A stretch of 64,000 bases of DNA from Escarpia spicata. Its lineage: Eukaryota; Annelida; Polychaeta; Sabellida; Siboglinidae. Location: positions 6,880,615 to 6,944,614 of the forward strand of contig OZ023217.1 in assembly GCA_963995525.1 (NCBI GenBank). The letters run 5' to 3'. Of the stretch, positions 22,168 through 33,929 are shown piece after piece (position 1 is the first letter of the stretch; every line of letters begins with the position of its first letter). The position numbers were made by a program, and so were the translations under genes. The notes under the pieces were generated by a model. The model made no database searches and was not told where the DNA came from. It saw only the letters and a program-made list of their open reading frames with translations.

Positions 22168-25100
22168 CTGAAACAAAGGAATCTCATCAGTGGGGTTACA
22201 GACTTACAGCAAAACACCACCTTCGTACGCCAGGGGGCGCTGCTGATTACACCAGGCTCAGTACTCCCTGGCAGATCAAATTGCGAAACTCTGAAGAGAG
22301 GCTCAGCCAATAATATTGCTTGTCAGGAAGTTCTGGTGAAAAGTTTCACAAATAGACATATTTATGTGAATATACAAAACTGCTCAGCGGCTTGCTAGAA
22401 TGGTCAAATGGGTAATTACACTGGGATTCCCGGAAGTTGAGGGCTTCTTGGAACTGGAGCGTGGGCTGGACGGGTGTCTGCACTGTTCTCACAAGTGATA
22501 CAGTCATGACTAGCAAAGTCAGTTACGAGTTTTATTCAGCTAAGTACCATACAATGCATACATCTGCCAGGTGTAGTGTATGCAGACACCGCCCTGGCTG
22601 GCAAGGATGTGCTACACCAATTCATCAACAATTCGGCTTTTGGAACAGCAGAGCCCTATGGAATGCACTTCCAGCAGGTCAAGTTCATTCAATACACTGA
22701 AAAGTTCTTGGCCAAGTCTTCAAAGATTCACCTGTTAGCAGTCAAGTTTACATAGTACTATTCAACTAATTTTATTTATTTAATAATTAAATAAAAGTAA
22801 AGTAAAGATAAGTTCTTATATAGCACAGTATCCAGTCCTCAGGACTGCTCAAAGCACTTCACACTTTACTCATTGGCAGACCTGTTCAATCGAACAGGTC
22901 TGCTGTAAATATGTTAGAATATATATATATGTGTGTGTCTGAGTGTATGTGTCTGTGTGTGTGTATGTGGGTATGTATTTTTATTGTACTCTACAATTTA
23001 TATTAAACACTTGTTGTCTAAGGAAGTGAATGGACACAGAAAGATGCGAGTAAACATCGCAACCTGGGCGGAGATGCTGTTACAATGCTCCAAGGTTAGA
23101 ATCTTAATACATAGATGCAACAAATGTTACCTGGCAGGCGCACTTTGAACTTTCCACTCTGCCCAAAGCTGCCCTCGATAACACCCTCCTCTCCAGTAGA
23201 CAGCTTCACCTTCAGTCCTGTAAACATCTCCATCTTGGTTTCCTTCTTCAAAAGTCCTCTACACACGACGGTGTAATCATCCACTTTCCGGTCAACAATC
23301 CCCTCCTTGTTCTTAATCTTGTACACCTTCACTCTGGGCAACAGTGTCTCCACGTAATTGGGGTTGACTATCAGCTCAAGCAATTTCCCATGAAATGCCA
23401 GTCGACAGACGTTCGCGTGAATATCCGTGTCAAGTTTTGAGCCAATCACAAGGCAGCCGTGTGGACATATGACCTGGTGTTCGAACTGCAGCAGCGCAAA
23501 CTGATACGTTGGAATCGCCACACTGTTAGCATCAGCATCCTTGCTAGGCTTCGTGGTGGTTGGAATAAGTTCATCTTGGTACATATATTCTCGTGAGAAA
23601 TCAAACTTGTCGGTGGTGTCGAGTGATAATTTCTCGATGTCACTGATGTCTTTGTGGAGTCCGAAGAATGACACTCTTGCCATGACTGTCTCATGGCCGA
23701 TGGTGATATGGAACTTGGCTTTGGTTGAGATGACCCCGCGGAAGTAATCGACTTTCTGCACGGCGATGATTGCTGCATGAATCAGCGGCAAGGCGCCCGG
23801 CGAACACACCAGACCACGCTCCAGCTGTTTCGCATCAAATTGAGTCACGCAGATTCCAACGCGATCTCCCTGACAACACAAATGGTTTAAAATAAATTTA
23901 CAGACAAGTGTATACATCAGGCTGGCTGAAAGTTAACAATACTTATGGCGTAATGAACTTACCATAAGAGAATTCAATGGAGGTTGTCAGGTTCATTACC
24001 TGGGAGGAAAAACATTAGGACACTTTCTATTAACATGTGTATTATTGATTTATTCCTTTATTATATATATATATATTGCTGTGTATCGAACAACTGATGC
24101 TCCTGTGAGTCTGCCTAAGTTCCGTTTTAACTGTAATCACGTTTGAGCATGTCGTCATTAATAAAACACGTTTAAAATACATCACATTTGACGACGAGGA
24201 TAAAAGTCTGCAATTGTGTACTGCAAGAGTATCAGCGTCATCACTGAACGCACAAGGTTAGAAATTCCGAAGCCACGTCGATGCGGAGACCAACTTTGGA
24301 AGCGCAAAGAACTTTCCCGCAAACGGCAAAACACAACACGTCAATTTATGGAAAACCGCAACACATCATTCAGTCGTAAACATGTCATGTACCAGAGCTT
24401 GCAAGAAGACTGGTCATCTTATCAGGACCGATTAGGATTTTATTTTGAAGCAAATGACATTGCCGATAACGCCATAGGCAAGTGCAGAGCAATCTTGCTA
24501 ACATCAGTGGGTGAAGAAACATATATGTTGCTATGCAGCCTGGCATCGCCACGGGCGCCAGCTGATTTCTCCTACGTTGAACTGTGTAAACTGCTACAAA
24601 TGCATTTCCAACCGAAACCAAACACAATTTTGCAATGCTACAACTTGTACTTGACCTACTGGAAGAAGAATCAGTCAGTAGGTGACTTTGTTACAGAACT
24701 TAAAAATTTGGCCAGAAACTGTGATTTTGGTCAAACAATGGCTGGTACACAGCTGACTGCCGAGTTGATCTTGGAAGAAAATCTAAGGGACTGATTAGTT
24801 TGTGGGGTAGCAGATCCAACTTTTTGGGGAAACCGACCTTGATTTCAAAAAGAACGCCTCGTTCAAGCAATTTCTTCATTGATGAAGTAGAATTCTTAGG
24901 TTACAGGATAGATACGGAAGGAATCCACTCTTCCGGTATGACTCTCTCAGTAATCTGCAACGCCAGTGCCAACCAGTAAACCATTACGGTCGTTTCTTGC
25001 CCAACTTAGCGATGATCCTGGCACCCATGCATCAGTTGCTCAGAAAGGACACGAAGAGGTACTGGAGGAAGGCACAACAAGAGGCTTTTGACAGGACGAA

Positions 25101-28100
25101 AGAGATGCTGAGCTCGCCACAGGTTGTAATGCATTTTGACTCCTCCAAGTCATTGATTCTGACATGTGATACCTTTCCATACGGCATTGGATCCGTCCTT
25201 GTTCACGCATTGGAAGATGGTGTAGAGAAACCCACAAATCCAGAAGTCTCTCACAGGCTGAGAAAAACTGTGCTCATATTGATAAAGAGGGGTTGGCCAT
25301 CATCGATGGCCTGAAGAAGTTTCACCAATACTTGTGGAGTAGCAAGTTTACTATCATCATGGACCACAAGCCACTTCTTGGGTTCTTCGGAGAAGCGAAG
25401 GCTGTTCCACAGATGCTGTCTCCATGTATGCAGCGCTGGGCCCTAATACTGGCTGTCTACAAATACCAGATAGTCCACAGGCCAGGCCAAAGCATCCCCC
25501 AAGCAGAAGCTCTTAGCCGCCTCTCGGTAGGTGGCGCTCCGAGACATGTACCAGTGCCAGCTGACACAATAATGACAATGCAGTATTTGGACATGTCTTC
25601 AGTCACTGCAAGTGACATACGCCGCGAAACAACACGTGACCCTGTGCTGTCACAAGTCTTTATCAGGACAAGGGAAGGATTTTCAAATCGCAACAACAAC
25701 GAACGTCTGAAGCCCTACATCCAAAGAAGAGATCCAAGTGTCTACCACAAAGCACTGTTGGAAAAACTGTACAATGCACACTCTGGGATCGTGCACATGA
25801 AAGCCGTAAGTCACAGTCTGATGTGGTGGCCAGGTAACGATCAAGACATTGAGAAAATGATCAAGACATTGAGAAAACGGTCAAAACTTGAAACATCTGC
25901 ATGCATAGCTAACCCAGACCTACGGAAGCTCCCCTACAACCATGGTCGTTCCCTGATCGACCATGGTCGCGACTGCATATCGATTATGCAGGTCCATCCA
26001 TGGGCAGAATAATGCTGGTAGTGACCGAAGCCCATTCGAAGTAGATAGACGTTTACCTTATGTTGGGCTCCATGTCACTCAGCCACGACCATAAGTAAAC
26101 TGCGACAGTCATTCACCACTCATGGCATCCCGGATGTCATCGTCAGTCACAATGCCACTGGTTCGTTAGGAAAGAGTTTCAAGAGTTCTGCCGACACAAT
26201 GACATCAAGCACATTACAAGCGCGCCCCTTCACCCGGCATCAAATTATCTGGCCGAACAAACCGTCTGGGTGGTAAAGGAAGGAGTAAAGTGCATGCAAG
26301 GAGGAGACTTAGAAACAAAGCTAGCACGCTTCCTCTTTGAATACCGGATTACTCCACACTCAGTGACGGGCATAACCCCCTCTGAACTGTTGATGAATAG
26401 ACAGCTGAAGACCCGGCTTCATCTCATTAAGCCAGATGTTCATACGAGGGTCATTGCCATACAGACCAAACAGAAGGCGACACACAACCGACATGCCAAG
26501 GTTTGTACCTTCAAAACAGGTGATCTTGTGTACGCCCTACGATACCAAGTCTACACTGCAAGCTGGGTACCTGGCACAATCGAACAACAGATGGGACCAG
26601 TATCGTACACTGTCAGTCTCGAAGGTGGAGCCATCGTTCGTCGCCTCATCGATCAACTACAAGGAAGACTGTCGAGTCACCAGTTGGCATCATCGGTGCT
26701 GCCTCCGCAGATGGAGACATTCCCCGAGTTGAGGGCCGAGTCTCATCAAGAGTCTGAAGCCGCTCAACCACTTGCAATGAGTATTGCGCCTGCTGCAACC
26801 GGACATTGCGCCTGCTGCAACCGTAGCAGAGCCTAGACGTTCGACCCGATGCAGGAAGCCGCCTGAACGTTTGGACTTATAATTGTTCAAGTAGCATCAC
26901 GCTGGCTACCTATCACGGACCTTTGGGTGCTATTACCATAATGGGTTTACATTTAACTAAAGTGGGGAGGAATGCTGTGTATCGAACAACTAATGCTCCT
27001 GTGAGTCTGCCCAAGTTCCATTTTAACTGTAATTACGTTTGAACATGTGGTCGTTAATAAAACACGTTTTAAAAACATCATATATATATAATGTATATAC
27101 TAAATAAATAAAGGAATCAATCATATATATATATATATTGTTTTTTATTAATCAGAAATTTTTTATTTTACGTATATATGTATTTGCTTAGTTTCAAATA
27201 CAATAAACTATATCATGTATCTCATTTATTTATAATATTTATTTTTATTAATATTAGTATGAATCAATTTCAATATATTTCAAAATGTGTGTACATGCGC
27301 CTACGTAGACGTGATATCAGATGTATGGCGCTGTACTAATGTTAGCAATAATAAAAACAATACAATGTTCCAGGCTCTGTATACTCTGGTTGCATGTACT
27401 TACCTGAACAGCCACGTTGACTGGTTTTCTAAACACTTGCATAGATTTTACCTTCTTTGTTACCTTCATTGCTGCGATTTCAATTGTCTGAAAACCACAG
27501 TTACATGTTAACAAAAATGTTCCACAATTGTCATGTTTATGAATGTTTATTAACTTATGTACACTGCAACACTGGAGTCTACATTTATATCACATGTATT
27601 TGCTAACTGTATGTTACGTTGTAAATAAAGGTACTTACTTACATGTACACATTATTAAACTACATATGGTCAGGGTGCTCTGCTGGTAAAATATTTGAAA
27701 CTGAACTTTGGAATATTGATATTCATCACAGATAGCAAACTGGCAATATTACATGGGTGACAATTAAGCAATATGTTACTGCAAATGAAAAACGTTACAT
27801 AATCTTTGGGGTGGACGCAGTTTCACAGTCCTAAAATACGTTAAGCCTTACATAAGGGAGTGTGGTTTGGTCGTCAGCACGTATTACAGGAATATAAATT
27901 GCTACACTGCTACATGCAGAGAATGAAACATGTTAATGCAAATTGACACTAATAGCAAATTTAGATTGTAAAAATTGCAAATCCCTTACCACATATTGGT
28001 GGGTCAGGGGGCTGAACCAATATTGAATGCATCACTTTTTGGACTTATGAGACAATCCCACAATGGAATTTGCTGATTCAATAAACAATTTTAACTAACT

Positions 28101-29844
28101 TGTGTAGTCCCAATCTAGTTTACGCATACTTACATCACCTACGGTAACAGAACCACTCAGTACTGTCCCCGTCATAACCGTGCCCTGTCCACGTATTAGG
28201 AAGCAGTGATCTACAGCGTAGGTGAAGGGGCCAGTCGTATCTCGCTTTGGCAGGAAACTACACGATTTCAGCGTCTCGACCAACTTGTCAATACCAATGG
28301 ATTCCGAATCAAGTGCCTAGATCGAAAAAGTATGTGACACAAGCATTACAAAGAAACTGAATGCTTCACTGACATGTATAGCAGTTACACCGAACAAAGA
28401 GGAGTTAAAAGACATTTTATGAATTTAAAATGCAGTGCTGCAATTGTATTACCACATGATGAGATTACACAGGTACATTTTTTTCAGAAATGTAATATAA
28501 AGGGACCTAAAAATTCTTGCCATAGGCCTAATTTGCAGAACTGCTATGAGAACAGTCTCATAAACATCCGTGATTTGAATGCATTCATCTTGAGTGATGA
28601 TTCCCATCAGCCATGCTTTTGAAAGCTGCGAGCTGCCATTAAACAAATTGAATCTGTCCGAGTCAATAACATTTCATCAACAAAATTTTGTTGTGGACAG
28701 TCAGCATATTATAACAGACATAGTTTGTATTGCACAACATAATATCATAATAAAATTTATCGGAATGGGTCCCTCTAACTGTACTGTTGCTTACATATAA
28801 ATGTATGTATGAATATATTAATAAATAAAGTGGCTATACCTCTGGCCCACCTGGCTTTGCAGCGACAGCAACTACAGGACAGCCAGCAAATCTTGTGTTC
28901 TCCAGGGTCTTCAACATCCTTTTCGTCATCTGAAGCAGTCAAGTTAAAATAATGATATATGTTTTGCGGAAATCATAGCAATCTGAATGGGGCCTCGCCC
29001 ACATTGCAATAAATGGTAGACGTATTGAAACAGTTCTATATATATATATATATATATACATACCAGCATTTACAAAGTTCTGTTAAGCATGTATATGAGA
29101 CTATGAAAGTGTGCGTGTGTGTGCATGCAGGTGTGGCACCACCCAAGTAGACCAAATACTAATGCACATTGGTGCAATACTGTGGATCATCATCACCTGC
29201 CAGCACGGTAGGTAATGTTTTTGCAACCATCTCACAGCTGTAGGACTAAATGGTTGTGGACGACATAGACTGCAATGGGAGGGATTGGGTGAGGAGTGGG
29301 GAATGAGTGCAAAAGACAGAGGGAATTGGGGACGGTTGGTGGAGACAGTGTTCAGTGCAACAATAGTGAGGAGGAAGAACAAGAACAGAATTTTATAGAA
29401 ATCAAGGACCAGAATCAGGGGCCAGTTTAATCCCAGACATACAGGGAAATAAGATGAAAACAACAAATTGTACCTTTTCAATGGTAGCTTGTCGATTGGC
29501 TTCTGCAAGCAGGTCCACTTTATTGAGTACAACAATCATCTTCTCACAAGTGATTTGACCAATGACCAGGCACTCAGCCGTCTGTGTCTGCATACCTTTT
29601 GTTACATCAATCACCAGCAACATCAAGTCAATGACCTGGGCACCTGGAACGTGATACACATCACTAGGTATAATACGCATTTATTTGTTTGAAGCAATGA
29701 TGGAATATTTTGTATGGTACATGTATTGATCATTGCAAAAGAATAAAGACTATTATTTTATAATGATGGAATATGTGCAGCTCCATTGATATGCAGATTA
29801 TGGACAATAAGAAAAGATCAAAGCTCAAAAACAATCATATAGGG

Positions 29845-29940
<96 letters not shown>

Positions 29941-30796
29941 ATGCATGTGTGACCAATGTCAAGGCACATAAGCATGGTTGAAAACAGCAGTTTGACACAA
30001 GGGCCAACAAACATAAATTAATATTTTAATATTATACTCTAAACAGCCCAGTCTTGGGCAAACGTAGGAGTTTGTTGTGGTATATGTTGTGTACACGTAG
30101 TTTGTTTAAACTGTAATAATATTATTGGTCTATTTGTTACGTACATCACATGAGTACTTGCCTCTACCCTGCCTCACATCCTTGAGTCACACACCAGTTA
30201 TCAAATTGCAATATGGGCATGGGCCAAGAGCTGCATGCATTCACCCAGACACACACACCCCAACGCGCACATACATGCATACGTGATTAACACACGTACT
30301 GACCCAGTGACACACACAGACAGTCACAGTGTCATTGTCAGTAACACGTAACACTCAGTCACAAACACTGAGTCTGAAACAGAGCTATTCATATTGTTAC
30401 GTTAATATTTACAGCATTTCTCTTGACGTTTATAAAACGCACACATGCACGCGCATACGAACGCACCCACACACAATACATTGTCATGAATGACAGTGAC
30501 ACTATTGTATTACCTCCTATTACTGTCTTAATCAGCGAGGCGTGGCCCGGGCAATCAACGAATGTGAATTGCAAGGTTTCCAACTTGTCATCGTCACGTT
30601 TCAGATGCTCTGGGATATCAACGCAGAAAGAAGAAAACCCCAAATCCAGCGTTATCCCTCTTTCTTGACTTTGTGGATTCTTATCAAAACTCGCTGTGCT
30701 AGCGACAGTGCTCACTGCTTTAGCAAGAGCTGTTTTTCCACTATCAACATGCCCCAAAATACCAACATTGAAATTCAGCATGTTTACCGCAGCCAT
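21998..30796 (-). CDS. EEFSEC: Selenocysteine-specific elongation factor (eEFSec), complete
   Basis: Seven exons join in frame with GT-AG introns: 30796-30514, 29643-29474, 28929-28840, 28316-28134, 27487-27404, 23869-23131 and 22167-21998. They encode 572 residues, close to the vertebrate protein's length of roughly 600. The protein is a GTPase that brings Sec-tRNA to the ribosome at UGA codons, working with SECIS-binding factors in the cytosol. GTPase motifs are GHVDSGKT (15-22), RGIT (46-49), DCPGH (81-85) and NKVD (135-138). Domain 2 has VDHCFLIRGQGTVMTG (about 217-232). Exon 6 covers domains 2-3 and most of the Sec-specific domain 4, ending FGQSGKFKVRLPG. The C-terminus is LLTFKRYIYDPKKEMIQ. 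No stop or missing motif is seen, so the gene should be functional. A gypsy element sits in intron 5. Confidence 0.97.
22168..23130 (-). other. EEFSEC intron 6
   Basis: It contains an inverted SINE tail (22788-22905), a short (GT)n at 22931-22970 and a CTCF-like ACGCCAGGGGGCGCT at 22227-22241. No exon is seen. Confidence 0.6.
22788..22905 (-). mobile_element. SINE copy C, 3' half
   Basis: The reverse complement reads GTTCGATTGAACAGGTCTGC, AATGAGTAAAGTG, GGACTGGATACTGTGCTATA, TAAGAACTTATC and (CTTTA)n, matching the 3' half of the copy at 43738-44005. Confidence 0.7.
23131..23869 (-). CDS. EEFSEC: EEFSEC exon 6
   Basis: The largest exon, GDRVGICVTQFDAKQLERGL to FGQSGKFKVRLPG, between gttgtcag and gtaaca. 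It ends in phase 1. It covers the rest of domain 2, domain 3 and much of the Sec-specific C-terminal domain. Confidence 0.96.
24077..24184 (+). repeat. 5' LTR of the gypsy element
   Basis: 108 bp with TG...CA ends; contains AATAAA near 24162. Directly followed by CATTTGACGACGAGGATAA, the usual primer-site neighbourhood. Confidence 0.88.
24216..24794 (+). pseudogene. Gypsy gag-like reading frame (3' truncated)
   Basis: It encodes a capsid-like region with WSSYQDRLGFYFEANDI, KCRAILLTSVGEETYMLL and VGDFVTELKNLARNCDFG, the pattern of metazoan gypsy gag proteins. It stops at EENLRD, and no zinc knuckle or protease follows. Confidence 0.75.
24870..26012 (+). pseudogene. Gypsy pol remains: RT end, RNase H, integrase start (broken)
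   Basis: Fragments carry FIDEVEFLGYRIDTEGIHSS, then FLPNLAMILAPMHQLLRKD, the RNase H segment MHFDSSKSLILTCDTFPYGIG and FTIIMDHKPLLGFFGE, and HRPGQSIPQAEALSRL. The integrase zinc-binding region has AHSGIVHMK. Frameshifts separate the frames (near 24960 and 25290). A short duplication GATCAAGACATTGAGAAAA occurs at about 25838 and 25858. Confidence 0.75.
26040..26880 (+). pseudogene. Gypsy integrase core and C-terminus (broken)
   Basis: Frame-shifted pieces of the integrase core precede 26270. The open segment 26270-26836 holds FLFEYRITPHSVTGITPSEL and the C-terminal FKTGDLVYALRY region. It is followed by a repeated Ala/Cys tail and the purine tract before the 3' LTR. Confidence 0.7.
26973..27080 (+). 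repeat. 3' LTR of the gypsy element
   Basis: Same length and ends as the 5' LTR, about 8 percent different by eye. Confidence 0.88.
27404..27487 (-). CDS. EEFSEC: EEFSEC exon 5
   Basis: Twenty-eight codons, TIEIAAMKVTKKVKSMQVF to NVAVQ, between gttttcag and gtaagt. Part of domain 2. Confidence 0.94.
27488..28133 (-). other. EEFSEC intron 4, with second copy of a dispersed repeat
   Basis: About 27890-28075 resembles 2590-2765 in the same orientation. Nothing else recognised. Confidence 0.5.
28134..28316 (-). CDS. EEFSEC: EEFSEC exon 4
   Basis: Sixty-one codons, from ALDSESIGIDKLVETL to TGTVLSGSVTVGD, between gatctag and gtaagt. It ends the G domain and opens beta-barrel domain 2. Confidence 0.95.
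28317..29473 (-). other. EEFSEC introns 3 and 2 around exon 3
   Basis: Apart from exon 3 (28840-28929) and a short (AT)n run near 29038-29057, nothing is recognised. Confidence 0.5.
28840..28929 (-). CDS. EEFSEC: EEFSEC exon 3
   Basis: Thirty codons, MTKRMLKTLENTRFAG through VAVAAKPGGPE, between ctgcttcag and gtatag. The AAK block is the fifth GTPase motif. Confidence 0.94.
29474..29643 (-). CDS. EEFSEC: EEFSEC exon 2
   Basis: It starts in phase 1 after cacgttccag and ends in phase 0 before gtacaa. It encodes AQVIDLMLLVIDVTKGMQTQ and VVLNKVDLLAEANRQATIEK, with the guanine-specificity motif NKVD. Confidence 0.96.
29845..29939. repeat. (GT)n microsatellite, about 47 units, in EEFSEC intron 1
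   Basis: Uninterrupted GT repeat ending at GCATGCATG. Confidence 0.97.
29940..30513 (-). other. EEFSEC intron 1, exon 1-proximal part
   Basis: A degenerate CA/CACAC stretch spans 30235-30370. No exon seen. Confidence 0.5.
30514..30796 (-). CDS. EEFSEC: EEFSEC exon 1
   Basis: It starts MAAVNMLNFNVGILGHVDSG and ends in phase 1 before gtaata. It holds the P-loop, switch I region and DCPGH. The ATG is embedded in AAGATGGCTGC on the coding strand. Confidence 0.96.
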
Positions 30797-30830
30797 CTTG
30801 GACGAGGATATCCCTCTCTGACGTCATGAG
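30797..30830 (-). promoter_or_regulatory. EEFSEC core promoter region with CRE palindrome
   Basis: TGACGTCA (30819-30826), the full CREB/ATF palindrome, lies 22 bases upstream of the ATG. The start codon itself is inside AAGATGGCTGC, a YY1-like element often found at start sites of housekeeping genes. No TATA box is evident. The transcription start is inferred, not seen. Confidence 0.45.
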
Positions 30831-31037
30831 AATAGGGAAATCTCTGATTAATTTTATTTAATTATATACTGTTATATATACCTAACGGTTCAAGCAATCG
30901 TGTGTGTTCATGCCCATATGCGAAATATTAGCAATGTATAGACTGTCAGATTAAGATTGGCAATTTCCGGAAAATATCTAGCGACAGTTCGTAAATAACT
31001 AGTGGCGCCTCTAACGGATAAAATAACACTACATATT
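30831..31037. other. Upstream flank of EEFSEC
   Basis: AT-rich, with TTCCGG at 30964 that could be an ETS site. No gene. Confidence 0.4.
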
Positions 31038-31300
31038 TCATACCAAAGCATTGTAGGCCCTGATTATGATGTTGTACTGTTCCTGCGACATAATTTGTCT
31101 GTGGGACATCTTAATGTCGCAATCAGTCCCTCCCCCAAGTTTCCTCCACCCCGTGCGGTCTTCGGCCAGGTTTTTCAGAGTCTTGATGTTAATACGCGAC
31201 CTCAGCCTGATGCCCGTCACTCTGTCTCTGAGAGCCGAGCGCATGCAGGTCTAGCAGGTAACGTTGGTGGTGTGCCCGCCGACTCGGCATCTGCACCGGC
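31038..31300 (-). mobile_element. Non-LTR ORF2 C-terminal fragment (RTE-like)
   Basis: The minus strand reads MRSALRDRVTGIRLRSR, INIKTLKNLAEDRTGWRKL. The LAEDRxxWR pattern is typical of the extreme C-terminus of RTE-type ORF2 proteins. Only this short segment remains. Confidence 0.5.
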
Positions 31301-33646
31301 ATGATCTGACAACGGTAAACTGCATGGCCAGTTGTGCATGGTTGTCTTCGAGCATGCGTAACACATAGCCAAACTTTGACCTTTTGCATGAATTGTGCAG
31401 CGCTATGCCTGCACTAGAGTGGCGTGCCCCCTAGAGCGGTAGAATGTGTCCGCCTAGACCTATCGAAATTCAATTTACAACAAGGCATGGGAATATATCA
31501 ATTATTTTCAACCATGTATAGGCCTGCATACAAACATAAAAAAAACGTACTTGTTTGTCGCCCGATATATATATATATTAAAATACCATTTATCATATAA
31601 TATATATGACTTCTAGCTGAATGGATGGAACCAACTTGTTTTACTTACAAGTATTAATACTCGTTAGTAAAATGTCCTAATCAGTTTTCTTCAAACGTTA
31701 CAAACATTTGTACAAAACTTTATTCTTGTGACATTTGTAAGATTTCCATCCCGTAGTTTTTTTAAGAAACTGAGGGTAACACCCACCTCCAAAACATCAC
31801 GAAAATATTCAAATACAGCTGTATACCTATCCTAATTATTCTCCCGGAAAAAATAATGAAAGAAAGAACATGTGTCCTACCTACCTACCTTAGCACGTGA
31901 CAGGATATAATTAATATTGGTCTAATAGGAAACATAAATATTATTCCGGTACGCTTTACCTTTCGTTGAGTTCGTATTGAAACGTCAACTCTTATACAAG
32001 TTAGGCCGTCATAAGACGGTGTGATTAATACATCAAGAAGGTAATACAACTACTAACGCCTCCATCATAATAACATATGCATGTTGCTTAGCCATGAACA
32101 TTATTTGTTAGCCGTATTTCCACCTAAGTTAACGAAGGCCATATCACATTTGGTGACGACTGTTTTACAGAGAGGTGAAAGGCGGATACGGTGACAGGGG
32201 ATTTTCTATAGAATATCGAAGCTTAATTTGTATTGATGCTATTATAGGCGAGCAGCAATACCCAAAATGTACATAAATTTTGGATTTTAAATGACCCCCT
32301 CTGCATGCACAAAAATCATATACAACTGGGAAACCTGATATATCGTCGTCAAAAAGAGGTATGACATGGAGCTGTCAAGTGGAGCGGTAAGCGAGAAACA
32401 AAGGTCACACAAGGTCACTATCAAAGGATGACAAAATTAGTATAATCTGGCAAAGGATAATTGGAATATAACTATACTTATATTGCATACGTGGTCATTC
32501 TACAGTGTTCTACTTATGGTACGTACAATAGGCGATGACCAACATTTCGTATTTTTTTTCACGCACTAAGAATAGCAATGACAAAGCAAACCGTCATCGC
32601 AAAACAGTGGGAGTTGTATAGTTGTACAGTCGATGACGACGTCGCCTGGGTTTTCCCTCAGTTGTAGGTCAACCAAAATGGTTACGCGTGGGTTTTTCCA
32701 CTTGACTATAGCGTAGCCTAAATTATCAAGCAAGGGAACTCGCGACAGGACGACGCAACTATTTGGTCTTTATTCAAAGTTACATTGCAGAATAATTCCC
32801 TGTCATATAAACAAGCATTCGGACATCGCGTTTACGCTTCGATTCAGACTTACAAGGCGGATTGATTGCTTTCAATCAGCATGAACCTGCTACAATGCAA
32901 GGCGTCCTGGGGAGAACACGTAAACTGGAAGATGTATGTGTCGTTGCTAGATGGAGAAGGGGGCGTCGCAGTGTTACGCCAATATGCCAAACCCATATAT
33001 AATGTATTTCATTACACAATGTTTCATGATTCTTTCATAATCGCTAATCGCGATTTGGCATTCCTGTTGTTTCTCCTGACACTGCTGCTTCTGCTGATAC
33101 AGCTGCTGCTGCTACTGCTGCCGTTGTTGCTGCTGCTGTTGCTTCGGAGACTGCCAGACCTATGCATATGATTTTAGCAGATGTATGCTGAGGATGATAT
33201 GTTATCTGGAAATAATTAGCCATAACGTCGTCATAGAACGTACGATGTGGATTACATCAGCGCTGATGCTGAATGCATACATATCATAATGTATCGCTCG
33301 TCAGCTTGTCCTGAGAAAAATTGCGACAGCGAAGACAATAAATAAACGAAGACTGCAGAAGGTGAGGGATGTATAGAAAAGGTTTAAAGGGGAAGAAGGC
33401 GAGAAGTATGATTTAATGCGCTCAAATGGAAGGAAAGTGATAACGAAGAGAGTGGATGCCAGAATGGACGACAGAGGAGAGGAGAAAGTCTGAGACTGAG
33501 ACGGGAGCACGATGGGAAGAGCAACCACTGTTGTCACCAACCATCGTCGACGTCGTCGTCTTCGTTGTTAATAAACCAACAAATTCATTACGTTAGTTCA
33601 ATTAACAAACGAATAACTGAGATGTACTCATGTTTAGTGTGCGTGT
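31301..33646. other. Intergenic sequence, no gene recognised
   Basis: Mostly AT-rich and unclassified. A CTG/GCT-rich imperfect triplet tract lies at 33075-33150. No splice-consistent exon was found. Confidence 0.45.
33075..33150. repeat. Imperfect (CTG)n triplet tract
   Basis: CTGCTGCTTCTGCTGATACAG-type units with scattered substitutions. Confidence 0.75.
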
Positions 33647-33865
<219 letters not shown>

Positions 33866-33929
33866 ATGTGCTTGTGCGTGTGTGTGCGCCCGCGTGTGTG
33901 TGTGTGTGTGTGCGTGCATGCATGCATAA

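Larger units (their letters stand above)
24077..27080 (+). mobile_element. Ty3/gypsy LTR retrotransposon, degraded, in EEFSEC intron 5
   Basis: Two 108-bp LTRs (24077-24184 and 26973-27080) begin TGCTGTGTATCGAACAAC and end ACATCA. They differ at about nine positions. A TATAT duplication flanks the element (24072-24076, 27081-27085), though it lies in an AT repeat. A purine tract GTGGGGAGGAA precedes the 3' LTR. The coding remains are gag (24216-24794), RT C-terminus and RNase H (about 24870-25520) and integrase (about 25740-26700). Protease and most of RT are absent. The element is antisense to EEFSEC and cannot move on its own. Confidence 0.88.

Noticed and set aside
29101..29535. 144-codon minus frame in EEFSEC intron 2
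   Set aside because: Overlaps true exon 2 in another frame and has no domain; an intronic artefact.
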